The notes under the pieces were generated by a model. That model saw nothing but the letters and a program-made list of their open reading frames with translations, searched no databases and was not told the DNA's origin. A stretch of DNA of 64,000 nucleotides, taken from the NCBI GenBank assembly GCA_964649415.1, contig CAZYSK010000016.1:28666-92665 (forward strand), read 5' to 3'. Position numbers and translations under genes: made by a program. The DNA is from CAZYSK01 sp964649415. GTDB lineage: Bacteria > Chloroflexota > Anaerolineae > B4-G1. Below, in pieces: positions 7,659 to 15,036 of the stretch; positions within the stretch are counted from its first letter, which is position 1, and each line of letters begins with the position of its first letter.

Positions 7659-8354
7659 TCACCACGGGCGATACTGGTCCGCGTAGACACGACAGGCGCG
7701 AGGGCAGATAAGCTTGACAATCGCCAGCCCGAAGACGAATCCCCCTATGTGCGCCCACCAGGCCACCCCACCCGCCTGAAAGACATCGACGGCAGTCAAC
7801 GCGAAAAGACCATTGAGCAACTGGGAGAGGAACCAGAAACCCAGGTAGACCAGGGCCGGGATTTCGACAATGCGGACGAAATAGAAGATGGGCACTAAGG
7901 TGATGACGCGAGCATAGGGAAAAAGAACCAGGTACGCCCCAAGCACGCTCGCGATAGCGCCGCTGGCCCCCACCGTCGGAATGGCCGACCCGGAGTACGC
8001 GAACAGATGTGCCGCGCTGGCCGCCAACCCACCAAAGAGATAGAACAGCAGGTAGCGGAAGGGGCCCAGGCGATCCTCGACGTTGTCGCCAAAGATATAC
8101 AGCGCAAGCATGTTTGAGATCAAGTGCCACCAACCACCGTGTAGGAACATCGAGGTGAACAGAGCCAACCAGGCTGAGAGTCCACCCTCCTCCCACAGGC
8201 GCTGAGGCACCAACCCCCAAGCCCAGATGAACTGATCCAGTTGCTCTGGGCTCAAGATGGACTCGAACAAGAAAACTAACACGTTGAGGACAATGAGGGA
8301 TGTGTTGATGACAGGGAAGCGGCGGGCAGGAATGGTATCGCGCAATGGAATCAT
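7659..8354 (-). CDS. rhomboid-family intramembrane serine protease
   Basis: A 231-residue polytopic protein with the rhomboid fold. Visible are FTSMFLHGGWWHLISNMLAL (the helix with the HxxxN-type elements), the catalytic GASGAIASVLGAY segment with Ser131, and WWAHIGGFVFG with His202 completing the Ser-His dyad. Rhomboids cleave transmembrane substrates within the bilayer. ATG 8354 is chosen as start (MIPLRDTIPARRFP) because AAGGAGG lies 8 bases upstream; the frame stays open to 8399. A TATAAT with an extended -10 TG lies upstream (8406-8414), and a GC palindrome GGCACGCGCGTGCC (8373-8386) lies in the leader. The SppA-like protease follows. Confidence 0.95.
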   Translation of the reverse strand: MIPLRDTIPARRFPVINTSLIVLNVLVFLFESILSPEQLDQFIWAWGLVPQRLWEEGGLSAWLALFTSMFLHGGWWHLISNMLALYIFGDNVEDRLGPFRYLLFYLFGGLAASAAHLFAYSGSAIPTVGASGAIASVLGAYLVLFPYARVITLVPIFYFVRIVEIPALVYLGFWFLSQLLNGLFALTAVDVFQAGGVAWWAHIGGFVFGLAIVKLICPRACRVYADQYRPW

Positions 8355-8405
8355 GGTCTTGCCTCCTTCCGGCCGGCACGCGCGTGCCAGCCCGGCCATG
8401 CCGGT

Positions 8406-8414
8406 ATTATATCA
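8406..8414 (-). promoter_or_regulatory. extended -10 promoter element for the rhomboid-protease operon
   Basis: On the - strand the sequence reads TGATATAAT (TATAAT at 8411-8406 preceded by TG at the extended position). No good -35 is visible 17 bases further upstream, as is usual for extended -10 promoters. The start codon is about 52 bases downstream. Confidence 0.55.
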
Positions 8415-8467
8415 AACCCGGAGGAAATCCGAAAGCACCCGACCAGCGCCTCTCTGGCTTTGCGCAC

Positions 8468-11143
8468 CTAGCTGCGCCGAGCCATCGGCTCACGGGCAGG
8501 CAATTCCAGGCGCTGCCCATCCTCCAGGGTCACCCACCAGGCCGGTACCCAGGCCAGGCCGCAGAAATCGACGCTCACGTCGGCGCGGCGGGGAGCGATC
8601 GCGACATCGTCAACCTCCTCCAGCGTATCGGCCCAGCGCGCATTGATCTCGGCCACCCGTTCGTGCCACTCCTCCACCAGCATTTCCAGTTGTCCCTCCA
8701 GGTCTTCGATAGACGCCAGCGACTCCTCCACGTCAGCCCTGGCCTTCCTGGTCATCGTACGCTTGCGACTGGCACGGGAGATCATGTATGAAGGACGTCG
8801 GCCCGAGAACAGATTGAGCGCCGCCTCACCCAGCGTCAGCAACTCCTCCCGCTTGCGCGCGTCCAACTCCTCCTGATCCTCGGTCAGTTCCCGTTCCTCG
8901 CGGCGCAGAGTACTTTGTACACGGGCCATCTGCTTCTCCACCTGCACGCGAGCTTTCTTCAGTTCCGCGTCTCGTCCACGGAGAGCCTCCTCCTGGCACC
9001 GCACGCGGAAATCGCGACGGGTCTCCCCCACCCGCCCATACAGCTTGAGCGCTGGATTGTGCCAGATCCTGACGGCCACGTTGTGATACACGTAATCGGC
9101 GAAGTCCTTCTCCAGGCGCTTCAGATCGCGGGAGCGGGCCAGAGTGGGTGGCACAGGCGCATAGGCTCCATCGCCCAGTGGCCTCTCGGAGAGGTCATCC
9201 TCTCCAACGGTGACCTGCCCGCCCTGCCAGTCCACACCCATCACCCCCCCGCCGGGCCGCACCAGCCGCGCCACGGTCTCGCGGTGATCCACATCTTTGG
9301 CTCGATCGAGCATTCGGACTGTGGCCAGAGCCAGCAAGTGGGGCGTGTACACCAGACGACGCTCACGCACCAGCACCATCCGTCCGGCTCGCTCCTCATA
9401 GCGCCGCACTGCCCACTCGAAAGCGATTGTCGGGGAAAGGAAGACCTGAGGAACCTCGGGAGGCAGTGCAGGGGGAGCAGCGCGCATATCACGCAGGCCG
9501 TCACCCGCCTCGCTATCCCTCCCGGTATCCGCACCCCCGCCTCCGCTCACCTGGACCCCAAATCCCAACGTCTGATCTCCGCCGCTCCATTCCGGCTCCG
9601 CGCCGCCCGCCTCCTGCCCGATGCGCGATTGGGAAATCGCGGCTACTTCCTGCATCCTGCTTCCCGTCGCTTCCCCCTTGCCTCCTCCCTCCTCCCCCTC
9701 GCCTTCCGCCACTCGCTCCTCTTCGGGCCATTCTCCACCCAAGTGCCGCACCTGCTTCCGGGTCAGCGGCCCGCGTAGATAGGACATCGCCCAGCGTGTG
9801 TGCAACAGGATAGGTGCACGACCCTGGTGGATGTCGTGGAACAGGAAGACGCGAGGCTTGAGCGAACCCAGGACCCGATCCAGCGTGCGCCGGTCCACCG
9901 CGTCACCCGCTTCAGCAGCCGCGCCCTCCAATCCCTCCAACACACGATCCTTGTCCCGCTCCGCCCGCAGCGATCCAATCGCCCAGGTGCCCGCGTTGGT
10001 CAATCCCTTGTAGTCAAGGTCGGCCGGGTTCTGCGTGGACAGGACGACACCTAGCCCGGCGGCACGCCCCTGTTTGATCAGCGCCATTAGCGGGGCCTTG
10101 GTGGGCGGATTAGCGGGATACGGCGGCAAGTAACCAAACACCTCGTCGAAGTAGAGCAGTGCACGCAGGTCGGCTGTGCCCGACTGCGCGCGCACCCAAT
10201 CACGCACAGCCTCAAGGAACAAGGTAACGAAAAAGGCCCGTTGCTCGTCGTCCAGGTGCGCCAGGTAGAACACACTGGCCCGAGGGCGACCGTCGCCGGC
10301 GTAGAGCATCTCGCCTACGTCCAGGGACGTCCCCTCCTGCCAGTTCTCAAATCCGGGAGCAGCGACCAGGTTGTTCAGCGAACGGGCCAGAGCAAAGCGG
10401 GCCTTCTCGGGAAGGAAGGTTTCCAACTCGAATACGCCCACCTGTTGAAAGGGAGGCTTCTGTAGCAGGCGGATCAGAGTCGGCAGATCGAGCGAGCCGC
10501 CCGCACGCCAGACGTGCTCGACGATGCGCGCCAGCAGGATGTGTTCCGGGCTCTGCAGCGGATCAGCTTCGACGCCAACCAGTCCCAACAGCGCTGAGAC
10601 CGTACCCCCAATCCGCTCTCGGAGCGATTCCTCGTGCTCGTCCCAATCGAGGTCAGGCGTCTCGAAGACGTGCAACACATCCACCGGCTGGCCAGCCTCC
10701 GAGCCAGGGGTGAAGACGGTGAACTGGGCCGCCTGGCGCAGGCGCGCGATGCGTTCGCCGGTGATCCCCCACCCGGCCAGCCCTTCCTGCCACCGGCGAG
10801 CTTCCTCAGCGGCATATGCCTCAACGCTCATCCCGCGCCGCCGCGCCCCATCCACATCCACCCAGGGTGCGAAATCCTCCGCGTGCAGGTCCGGGAAGGT
10901 CAAGAGCAGGTTGGCGATGTCCCCCTTTGGATCGAGGATCAAGGCAGGGATTCCCCGCAGCAGGAGCTCTTCCAGCAAGACCACGCCCAGGCCCGTCTTT
11001 CCAGAGCCCGTCATGCCCAGAAGGATAGCGTGGGTCGTGAGGTGGTGGACATCGTAGCGGACAGGCCGGTCAGTGACGGCACCGCTCTGCCAGTCGCATT
11101 CGCGCCCCAGGTAGAGTCCGCTCTGTTCTTCGTTCACGGGCAT
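8468..11143 (-). CDS. HerA/DUF87-like P-loop ATPase with C-terminal coiled coil
   Basis: An 891-residue protein. Residues 43-50 are a Walker A (GMTGSGKT), followed by ALILDPKGDIANLLLTFPDL. A Walker B-type strand LLYFDEVFGYLPP lies near residue 335, and VVLSTQNPADLDYKG follows as a sensor-like segment. This is the arrangement of HerA/VirB4/FtsK-type DNA-translocating ATPases. About residues 490-570 are a Gly/Glu/Ser-rich linker. The last 250 residues are charged and predicted helical, with a coiled coil around ARVQSTLRREERELTEDQEE. The ATG at 11143 has AGGAGG 6 bases upstream. No NurA-type nuclease gene is adjacent, so a DNA-repair role is uncertain; it may instead be a stand-alone ATPase. Confidence 0.82.
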   Translation of the reverse strand: MPVNEEQSGLYLGRECDWQSGAVTDRPVRYDVHHLTTHAILLGMTGSGKTGLGVVLLEELLLRGIPALILDPKGDIANLLLTFPDLHAEDFAPWVDVDGARRRGMSVEAYAAEEARRWQEGLAGWGITGERIARLRQAAQFTVFTPGSEAGQPVDVLHVFETPDLDWDEHEESLRERIGGTVSALLGLVGVEADPLQSPEHILLARIVEHVWRAGGSLDLPTLIRLLQKPPFQQVGVFELETFLPEKARFALARSLNNLVAAPGFENWQEGTSLDVGEMLYAGDGRPRASVFYLAHLDDEQRAFFVTLFLEAVRDWVRAQSGTADLRALLYFDEVFGYLPPYPANPPTKAPLMALIKQGRAAGLGVVLSTQNPADLDYKGLTNAGTWAIGSLRAERDKDRVLEGLEGAAAEAGDAVDRRTLDRVLGSLKPRVFLFHDIHQGRAPILLHTRWAMSYLRGPLTRKQVRHLGGEWPEEERVAEGEGEEGGGKGEATGSRMQEVAAISQSRIGQEAGGAEPEWSGGDQTLGFGVQVSGGGGADTGRDSEAGDGLRDMRAAPPALPPEVPQVFLSPTIAFEWAVRRYEERAGRMVLVRERRLVYTPHLLALATVRMLDRAKDVDHRETVARLVRPGGGVMGVDWQGGQVTVGEDDLSERPLGDGAYAPVPPTLARSRDLKRLEKDFADYVYHNVAVRIWHNPALKLYGRVGETRRDFRVRCQEEALRGRDAELKKARVQVEKQMARVQSTLRREERELTEDQEELDARKREELLTLGEAALNLFSGRRPSYMISRASRKRTMTRKARADVEESLASIEDLEGQLEMLVEEWHERVAEINARWADTLEEVDDVAIAPRRADVSVDFCGLAWVPAWWVTLEDGQRLELPAREPMARRS

Positions 11144-11208
11144 CGTTGCCTCCTGTATACGACGCTCATTGCATACTCAGAGAGAGGACACAGAGTGAGA
11201 AACGTCCC

Positions 11209-12009
11209 TCATCGGCTTCCCCGCGCCTCACGCGGGAGCCAACTCAAGCAAGCATCGCTCATGGCGCTCAGTATTTCGTCGTGAATGAGGCCATTCGTGG
11301 CCAGGCAGCCTGCCACGCCCACACGATACGGCCCGCCGTCTACCATCGTGCATCTACCGCCCGCCTCCGCAACGATCAGCGTCCCGGCGGCAGCATCCCA
11401 GGGCTTCATGATCAGGTTGAAGTACGCATCTAGCCAACCTGCTGCCACGTAACACTGCGCGAGCACTGCCGATCCCAACGCGCGCACTGTACCGCAGCGC
11501 ATCGCCACCTGGCGCACGAGGTCCAGCGTTCGAGCCCGGTCGACGTCGCTGCGGCCCCAGTCCAGGCTCACCACCGCATTGCCCAGGTGAGCCACCCGGC
11601 TCGTGTGCATCGGTTCGCCATTCAACGTGGCCCCCTTCCCGCGCTCGGCCACAAACAACTGGTCGCGCAGCGGATCACACACGACGCCGATCACCGACTC
11701 TCCGTTTTCCAGCACACCGATAGAGACGGCAAATGAAGGGATACGACGGGAGTAGTTCGTCGTTCCATCCAGAGGGTCCACGACCCACGTGTACCCGTCG
11801 CCGATGCCGTCGCCGCCTGCCTCCTCGGAAAGGATGACGTGGCCAGGAAAGCGCTCGTGGATCAAATCCAGGACAACAGCCTCCGCCGCCGTGTCAACGT
11901 CGGTGACGATGTCGCGATAGCCCTTCACAGTAACATCGTGCGCACGCGAGAAACGCTCGGCCATCACTCGACTCGCCCGCCGAGCCGCCTCGATAGCAGT
12001 CTGCAGCAT
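11209..12009 (-). CDS. inositol monophosphatase family phosphatase
   Basis: A 266-residue enzyme of the Mg-dependent IMPase superfamily (inositol-1-phosphatase, or histidinol-phosphatase HisN-type, or CysQ-like). The metal-binding signatures are visible: ILSEEAGGDG (Glu), WVVDPLDGTTNYSRRIPSFA (the DPxDGTxN motif) and KPWDAAAGTLIVAEAGG (the WDxAAG motif). Length and order of motifs are typical. The start at ATG 12009 is preceded by CAGGAGG. It lies immediately downstream of the truncated sfsA frame on the same strand. The substrate cannot be decided from the sequence. Confidence 0.94.
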   Translation of the reverse strand: MLQTAIEAARRASRVMAERFSRAHDVTVKGYRDIVTDVDTAAEAVVLDLIHERFPGHVILSEEAGGDGIGDGYTWVVDPLDGTTNYSRRIPSFAVSIGVLENGESVIGVVCDPLRDQLFVAERGKGATLNGEPMHTSRVAHLGNAVVSLDWGRSDVDRARTLDLVRQVAMRCGTVRALGSAVLAQCYVAAGWLDAYFNLIMKPWDAAAGTLIVAEAGGRCTMVDGGPYRVGVAGCLATNGLIHDEILSAMSDACLSWLPREARGSR

Positions 12010-12078
12010 CTATACCTCCTGTGGTGAGTTACGTCAGATGAACCGGGACGCGCCCGGTGACCGTCACAGCTTGCCGAT

Positions 12079-12381
12079 CTACCTCTTGAACGGTTCCAAT
12101 TGGCCCACAGCCACTGCCTCGGCGAAAAGAGAATTAGGCAACCGGGCATCGACCGAGACCCATACGCCGGCGTACTGTACCAGCTTCAGGTCGAACCGGG
12201 TCTTCCGCCCAGGCTTGGCAGACTCGGCCAGCCAGCAGGTGCGCCCTGGGGTCAACAACTCCGTCAAGCGTCCGGAGTTGGGCAGGTGCGCGGCGACGGA
12301 ATCACCTTCGATTTGGACCGTGACTCGAAAGCGGTTGTCGCGCCGTACGAAGCGCCCCGCGGTCAATGGCGGCGATTTCAC
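12079..12381 (-). pseudogene. sfsA: truncated SfsA (sugar fermentation stimulation protein) remnant
   Basis: A 100-codon frame whose product matches the N-terminal OB-like half of SfsA: PPLTAGRFVRRDNRF, then AHLPNSGRLTELLTPG and LPNSLFAEAVAVG. Intact SfsA is about 230 residues; here the frame stops right after residue 100. Only 69 bases remain before the IMPase start, so the nuclease-like C-terminal half is missing, not frameshifted. The start is GTG 12381, 7 bases after a TATAAT, so the message would be nearly leaderless. The fragment may still be transcribed as the first cistron of the IMPase unit. I call it a pseudogene, but a stable short protein cannot be excluded. Confidence 0.75.
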
Positions 12382-12388
12382 GCAGCCG

Positions 12389-12416
12389 ATTATACGACAG
12401 GCACCGGGGATGACAA
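12389..12416 (-). promoter_or_regulatory. promoter for the sfsA remnant / IMPase transcript
   Basis: On the - strand TTGTCA (12416-12411), a 16-base spacer, and TATAAT (12394-12389). The expected transcription start falls within 1-2 bases of the GTG at 12381, implying a leaderless transcript. It is divergent from the proS promoter about 120 bases away. Confidence 0.7.
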
Positions 12417-12536
12417 GTACACCACACCCTACATTCCCCCTGCCCACGCCATACGTCTCTCCCCGGCAGAACCGTGCTCGAAATCAGCCTGTCGTAGCCA
12501 CACACTCGCTATTCGCGCTCAGGGACAAGAAACGCT

Positions 12537-12565
12537 TTGACAAACGCGACAGTCTATGCTAGAAT
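12537..12565 (+). promoter_or_regulatory. near-consensus promoter of the proS leader
   Basis: TTGACA (12537-12542), exactly 17 bases, then TAGAAT (12560-12565). The expected start point is about 12572, one or two bases before the ATG of the leader ORF (12574), so the leader peptide would be read from an essentially leaderless RNA. Confidence 0.8.
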
Positions 12566-12573
12566 AGCAACCA

Positions 12574-12657
12574 ATGAATGAGGTTGATGCGATGATGGCT
12601 TGTGTTCTTCCCGCCCCTAGCAGCGCGGCCCCGTACCCGTTCCAAGGGTTCGGTTAG
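12574..12657 (+). CDS. proline-containing leader peptide of proS (27 codons)
   Basis: A short ORF from ATG 12574 to TAG 12655-12657 encoding 27 residues. The second half is MMACVLPAPSSAAPYPFQGF, with four Pro codons at 12610, 12616, 12631 and 12637. An internal ATG at 12592 has GAGG 8 bases before it and is an alternative start giving 21 residues with the same Pro codons. The ORF begins right at the predicted transcription start, ends 42 bases before a strong intrinsic terminator, and precedes the prolyl-tRNA synthetase gene. Its last codons (GGG TTC GGT) are the antiterminator strand. I infer that ribosome stalling on Pro codons when charged prolyl-tRNA is scarce leaves that strand free. No homologue is known to me. 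Confidence 0.65.
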   Translation: MNEVDAMMACVLPAPSSAAPYPFQGFG

Positions 12658-12732
12658 CGCTGCTTGGGCGTCGCCCGTCACTCGCCCTCTCGTGAGTCTC
12701 CAGCCTTCCGAACCCGGAAGGCTGGTTTTTTT
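12646..12732 (+). terminator. attenuator: intrinsic terminator with competing antiterminator upstream of proS
   Basis: Terminator: CCAGCCTTCCG (12700-12710), loop AACC, CGGAAGGCTGG (12715-12725), an 11-bp perfect stem, followed by seven T (12726-12732). Competing structure: GGGTTCGG (12646-12653, the last leader codons) is an exact complement of CCGAACCC (12708-12715), and GCTG (12659-12662) complements CAGC (12701-12704). This pairing consumes the 5' arm of the terminator. A weak protecting hairpin ACCC/GGGT just before it could hold 12646 onward when the leader is not translated. The proS start is 45 bases after the T-run. Confidence 0.85.
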
Positions 12733-12776
12733 GTTCTTCACCGTTCTCGTTTCATTGTCTCTCAGGGAGGTACACT

Positions 12777-14510
12777 ATGAAGATGTCACAACTGTTCGGA
12801 CACACGCTGCGAAAGCCCCCATCTGACGCAACGCTGACCAGCCACCAACTGGCGATGCGCGCCGGGCTCGTCCGGTTTCTGGGATCCGGGCTCTACAGCT
12901 ACTTGCCGTTGGGCTGGCGCGTGGCACGGAAGATCGAGGCCATCCTGCGCGAGGAAATGGACGCGCTTGGCGCCCAGGAGATGCTGATGCCCGTCGTGCA
13001 CCCGGCGGAACTGTGGCAGGCCACCGGCCGCTGGGACAGCGTGGGGCCAGCACTGGTGCGCGTCCAAGACCGGAGTGGTCGCGACTATGCGTTGGCGATG
13101 ACCCACGAGGAGGTCGTGGCCGAGCTGGCGCGCCGCGAGGTCCAGTCCTATCGCGACCTACCGCGAGTCGTCTACCACATTCAGACCAAGGTGCGGGACG
13201 AGCCACGGCCTCGGGGCGGGCTGCTGCGCGTGCGTGAGTTTCGTATGAAAGATGCATACAGCCTCGACGCCGATACAGAGGGCTTGAACGCGTTCTACCC
13301 CCAGATACTCGCCTCCTACGAGCGCGTTTTCGCCCGATGCGACCTGCACCCGGTTCCCGTGGAGGCCGATACGGGGATGATGGGCGGGGCCGATTCCCAC
13401 GAATTCATGCTGCCTCACCCCGCCGGTGAGGACACCATCTTGCGCTGCAAGTCCTGTGGCTACGCCGCCAACGCCGAGCGCGCCGAGTTTCGGCTGGCGG
13501 CGGTCGAGCCCCAGCCACTGGACGAGCCGACCCCCGTCGCCACTCCAGGTTGCGCGACAATCGCCGACGTGGCCGCCTTCATTGGCGTGCCGACGGCCCA
13601 GACGCTGAAGGCCGTGCTCTACACAATGGATCACGAACTGGTTTTCGTGCTCATCCGTGGAGATCTGGAGGTCAACGAGACCAAGCTGCAGAACGTGCTG
13701 GGCGGTGGCGAGCTGCAGCCGGCGACCGAGAAGCATATCCGCGCCGCAGGCGCTGAGCCAGGCTATGCCTCCCCTGTGGGCCTGGAAGTACGCAAGAGCC
13801 GCAACGGACGGGGCGTGCTGGTCGTGGCCGATCGCTCGGTGGAGGCAGGGTTCAACTTCGTTGTTGGAGCCAATCAGTCCGGCTACCATCTCACAGGCGT
13901 CAACTACCCGCGCGATTTCGCCATCACGGTCCTGGCCGACTTCGCACAAGCACAGGACGGCTATCCATGCCCTCGCTGTGACGGCACGCTCGCGTCAGAG
14001 TCTGCCATTGAGCTGGGTCACTGCTTCAAGCTGGGCACACGCTACACGGACTCGGTCGGCGCGACCTACCTGGACCCGGAGGGAAAGGAACGCCCCATTG
14101 TGATGGGTTCATACGGCATCGGCGTGGGACGCTTGCTGGCGGCGGTCATCGAGAATCATCACGACGAGCACGGCATCATCTGGCCACCCGCTGTCGCCCC
14201 GTTCGACGTTCACCTGCTGACGCTGGGCACCGACGAGGCCGTGCACGCTCAGGGCGAGCAGGTCTACGAACAGCTTCACGACGCCCACTTGGACGTGCTA
14301 TACGACGACCGCGAAGAGAGCGCCGGGGTCAAGTTCGCCGACGCAGACCTGGTGGGGTGCCCGGTGCGGGTGACCGTGAGCCGGCGCAGCCTGAAAGCAG
14401 GTGGTTGCGAGGTAAAGGCACGCTGGGCAGAAGAACGCCACGTAGTGACGTCGGAGGAACTCATACAGCAAGTACGACAGATGATCGCCGGATGGAAACG
14501 GCTGCCGTAG
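12777..14510 (+). CDS. proS: prolyl-tRNA synthetase (bacterial type with INS editing domain)
   Basis: A 577-residue class II synthetase that charges tRNA-Pro. Class II motifs are visible: GLYSYLPLGWRVARKIEAIL with QEMLMPVVHPAELW (motif 1 region), VRDEPRPRGGLLRVREFRMKD in split form (motif 2) and GSYGIGVGRLLAAVIE (motif 3). Between motifs 2 and 3 lies the INS domain (about residues 225-385, e.g. GVPTAQTLKAVLY), which edits misacylated Ala-tRNA. A C-terminal anticodon-binding domain follows (FDVHLLTLGTDEAVHAQGEQ). GGGAGG sits 6 bases before ATG 12777. It is transcribed from 12537-12565 through the attenuator, which suggests control by proline charging. It is convergent with the phosphatase gene. 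Confidence 0.98.
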   Translation: MKMSQLFGHTLRKPPSDATLTSHQLAMRAGLVRFLGSGLYSYLPLGWRVARKIEAILREEMDALGAQEMLMPVVHPAELWQATGRWDSVGPALVRVQDRSGRDYALAMTHEEVVAELARREVQSYRDLPRVVYHIQTKVRDEPRPRGGLLRVREFRMKDAYSLDADTEGLNAFYPQILASYERVFARCDLHPVPVEADTGMMGGADSHEFMLPHPAGEDTILRCKSCGYAANAERAEFRLAAVEPQPLDEPTPVATPGCATIADVAAFIGVPTAQTLKAVLYTMDHELVFVLIRGDLEVNETKLQNVLGGGELQPATEKHIRAAGAEPGYASPVGLEVRKSRNGRGVLVVADRSVEAGFNFVVGANQSGYHLTGVNYPRDFAITVLADFAQAQDGYPCPRCDGTLASESAIELGHCFKLGTRYTDSVGATYLDPEGKERPIVMGSYGIGVGRLLAAVIENHHDEHGIIWPPAVAPFDVHLLTLGTDEAVHAQGEQVYEQLHDAHLDVLYDDREESAGVKFADADLVGCPVRVTVSRRSLKAGGCEVKARWAEERHVVTSEELIQQVRQMIAGWKRLP

Positions 14511-14518
14511 GGGCAGCT

Positions 14519-14542
14519 ATGCCGGCTAGATGCTGGCGATCC
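14519..14542 (+). repeat. intergenic copy of the 24-bp palindromic element
   Basis: Contains GCCGGCTAGATGCTGGC (14521-14537). It matches the reverse-strand reading of the TadE copy (ATGCCAGCAAGATGCTGGCG) apart from two bases in the core, and continues with a similar flank (GATCC versus GGTCC). It lies between the convergent proS and phosphatase genes. Confidence 0.65.
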
Positions 14543-14559
14543 ATCATGCGACCGATGCG

Positions 14560-15036
14560 TTAGTCGCCGCCTGCACCCTCGGCCAGACCGACGATGCGCT
14601 TATACCCGTTCTGTATCAGCCCGGCTAGTTCTTTGGCCATGTACGCGTACTCCAGGCGGGTACCACCGTATGGGTCATAGATGTCGTACTCTTTCCCGAT
14701 CATCTCGCTGATCAGGTGCACTTTGGACGCATGCTCGGGGAAGGAAGCGCCCAGCGCCTCGGCATGACTCCGCGTCATAGCCAGTACCAGGTCGGCCTCA
14801 GACATCAATTCAAGTGTAACGTTGCGCGAACGGTGGCCGCTCAGGTCTATGCCGCGTTGGGCCAGCTCATCAATGGCGTACGCACTCGCCGGTCGTCCTT
14901 CGGGTGCCCAAACTCCGGCAGAAACGACACGCCAGCCTCGCCTGGTCTCGTCGGAGCCGAGCCGGTCCCGGAGCAAGGCCTCCGCTGTGGGAGAGCGGCA
15001 GAGATTCCCCGTGCAGATAAAGAGCACCGTCGGCAT
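14560..15036 (-). CDS. low-molecular-weight protein tyrosine phosphatase
   Basis: A 158-residue protein with the LMW-PTP loop near the N-terminus (VLFICTGNLCRSPTAEALL, the C-x5-R-S/T motif) and the general-acid segment DIYDPYG near residue 120. This is the complete set for a cytoplasmic tyrosine phosphatase, of the group that includes Wzb/YwlE-type enzymes, some of which act on protein-arginine phosphate. ATG 15036 shares its A with the TGA of the upstream gene (TGATG), so translation is coupled to the GT-A-like protein. The T after CxxxxxRS gives no clear Tyr/Arg choice. The C-terminus is Gly/Ala-rich. Confidence 0.93.
   Translation of the reverse strand: MPTVLFICTGNLCRSPTAEALLRDRLGSDETRRGWRVVSAGVWAPEGRPASAYAIDELAQRGIDLSGHRSRNVTLELMSEADLVLAMTRSHAEALGASFPEHASKVHLISEMIGKEYDIYDPYGGTRLEYAYMAKELAGLIQNGYKRIVGLAEGAGGD

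Noticed and set aside
9500..9730. Frameshift or gene fusion in the HerA-like ATPase
   Set aside because: The Gly/Glu/Ser-rich segment is a continuous in-frame linker between two ordered regions; no stop or frame change is needed to explain it.
12574..12732. T-box riboswitch upstream of proS
   Set aside because: The leader is only about 160 bases from the promoter to the T-run, there is no Stem I or AG-bulge, and the T-box core (GGGUGGNACCGCG-like) is absent. The proline leader ORF explains the terminator better.
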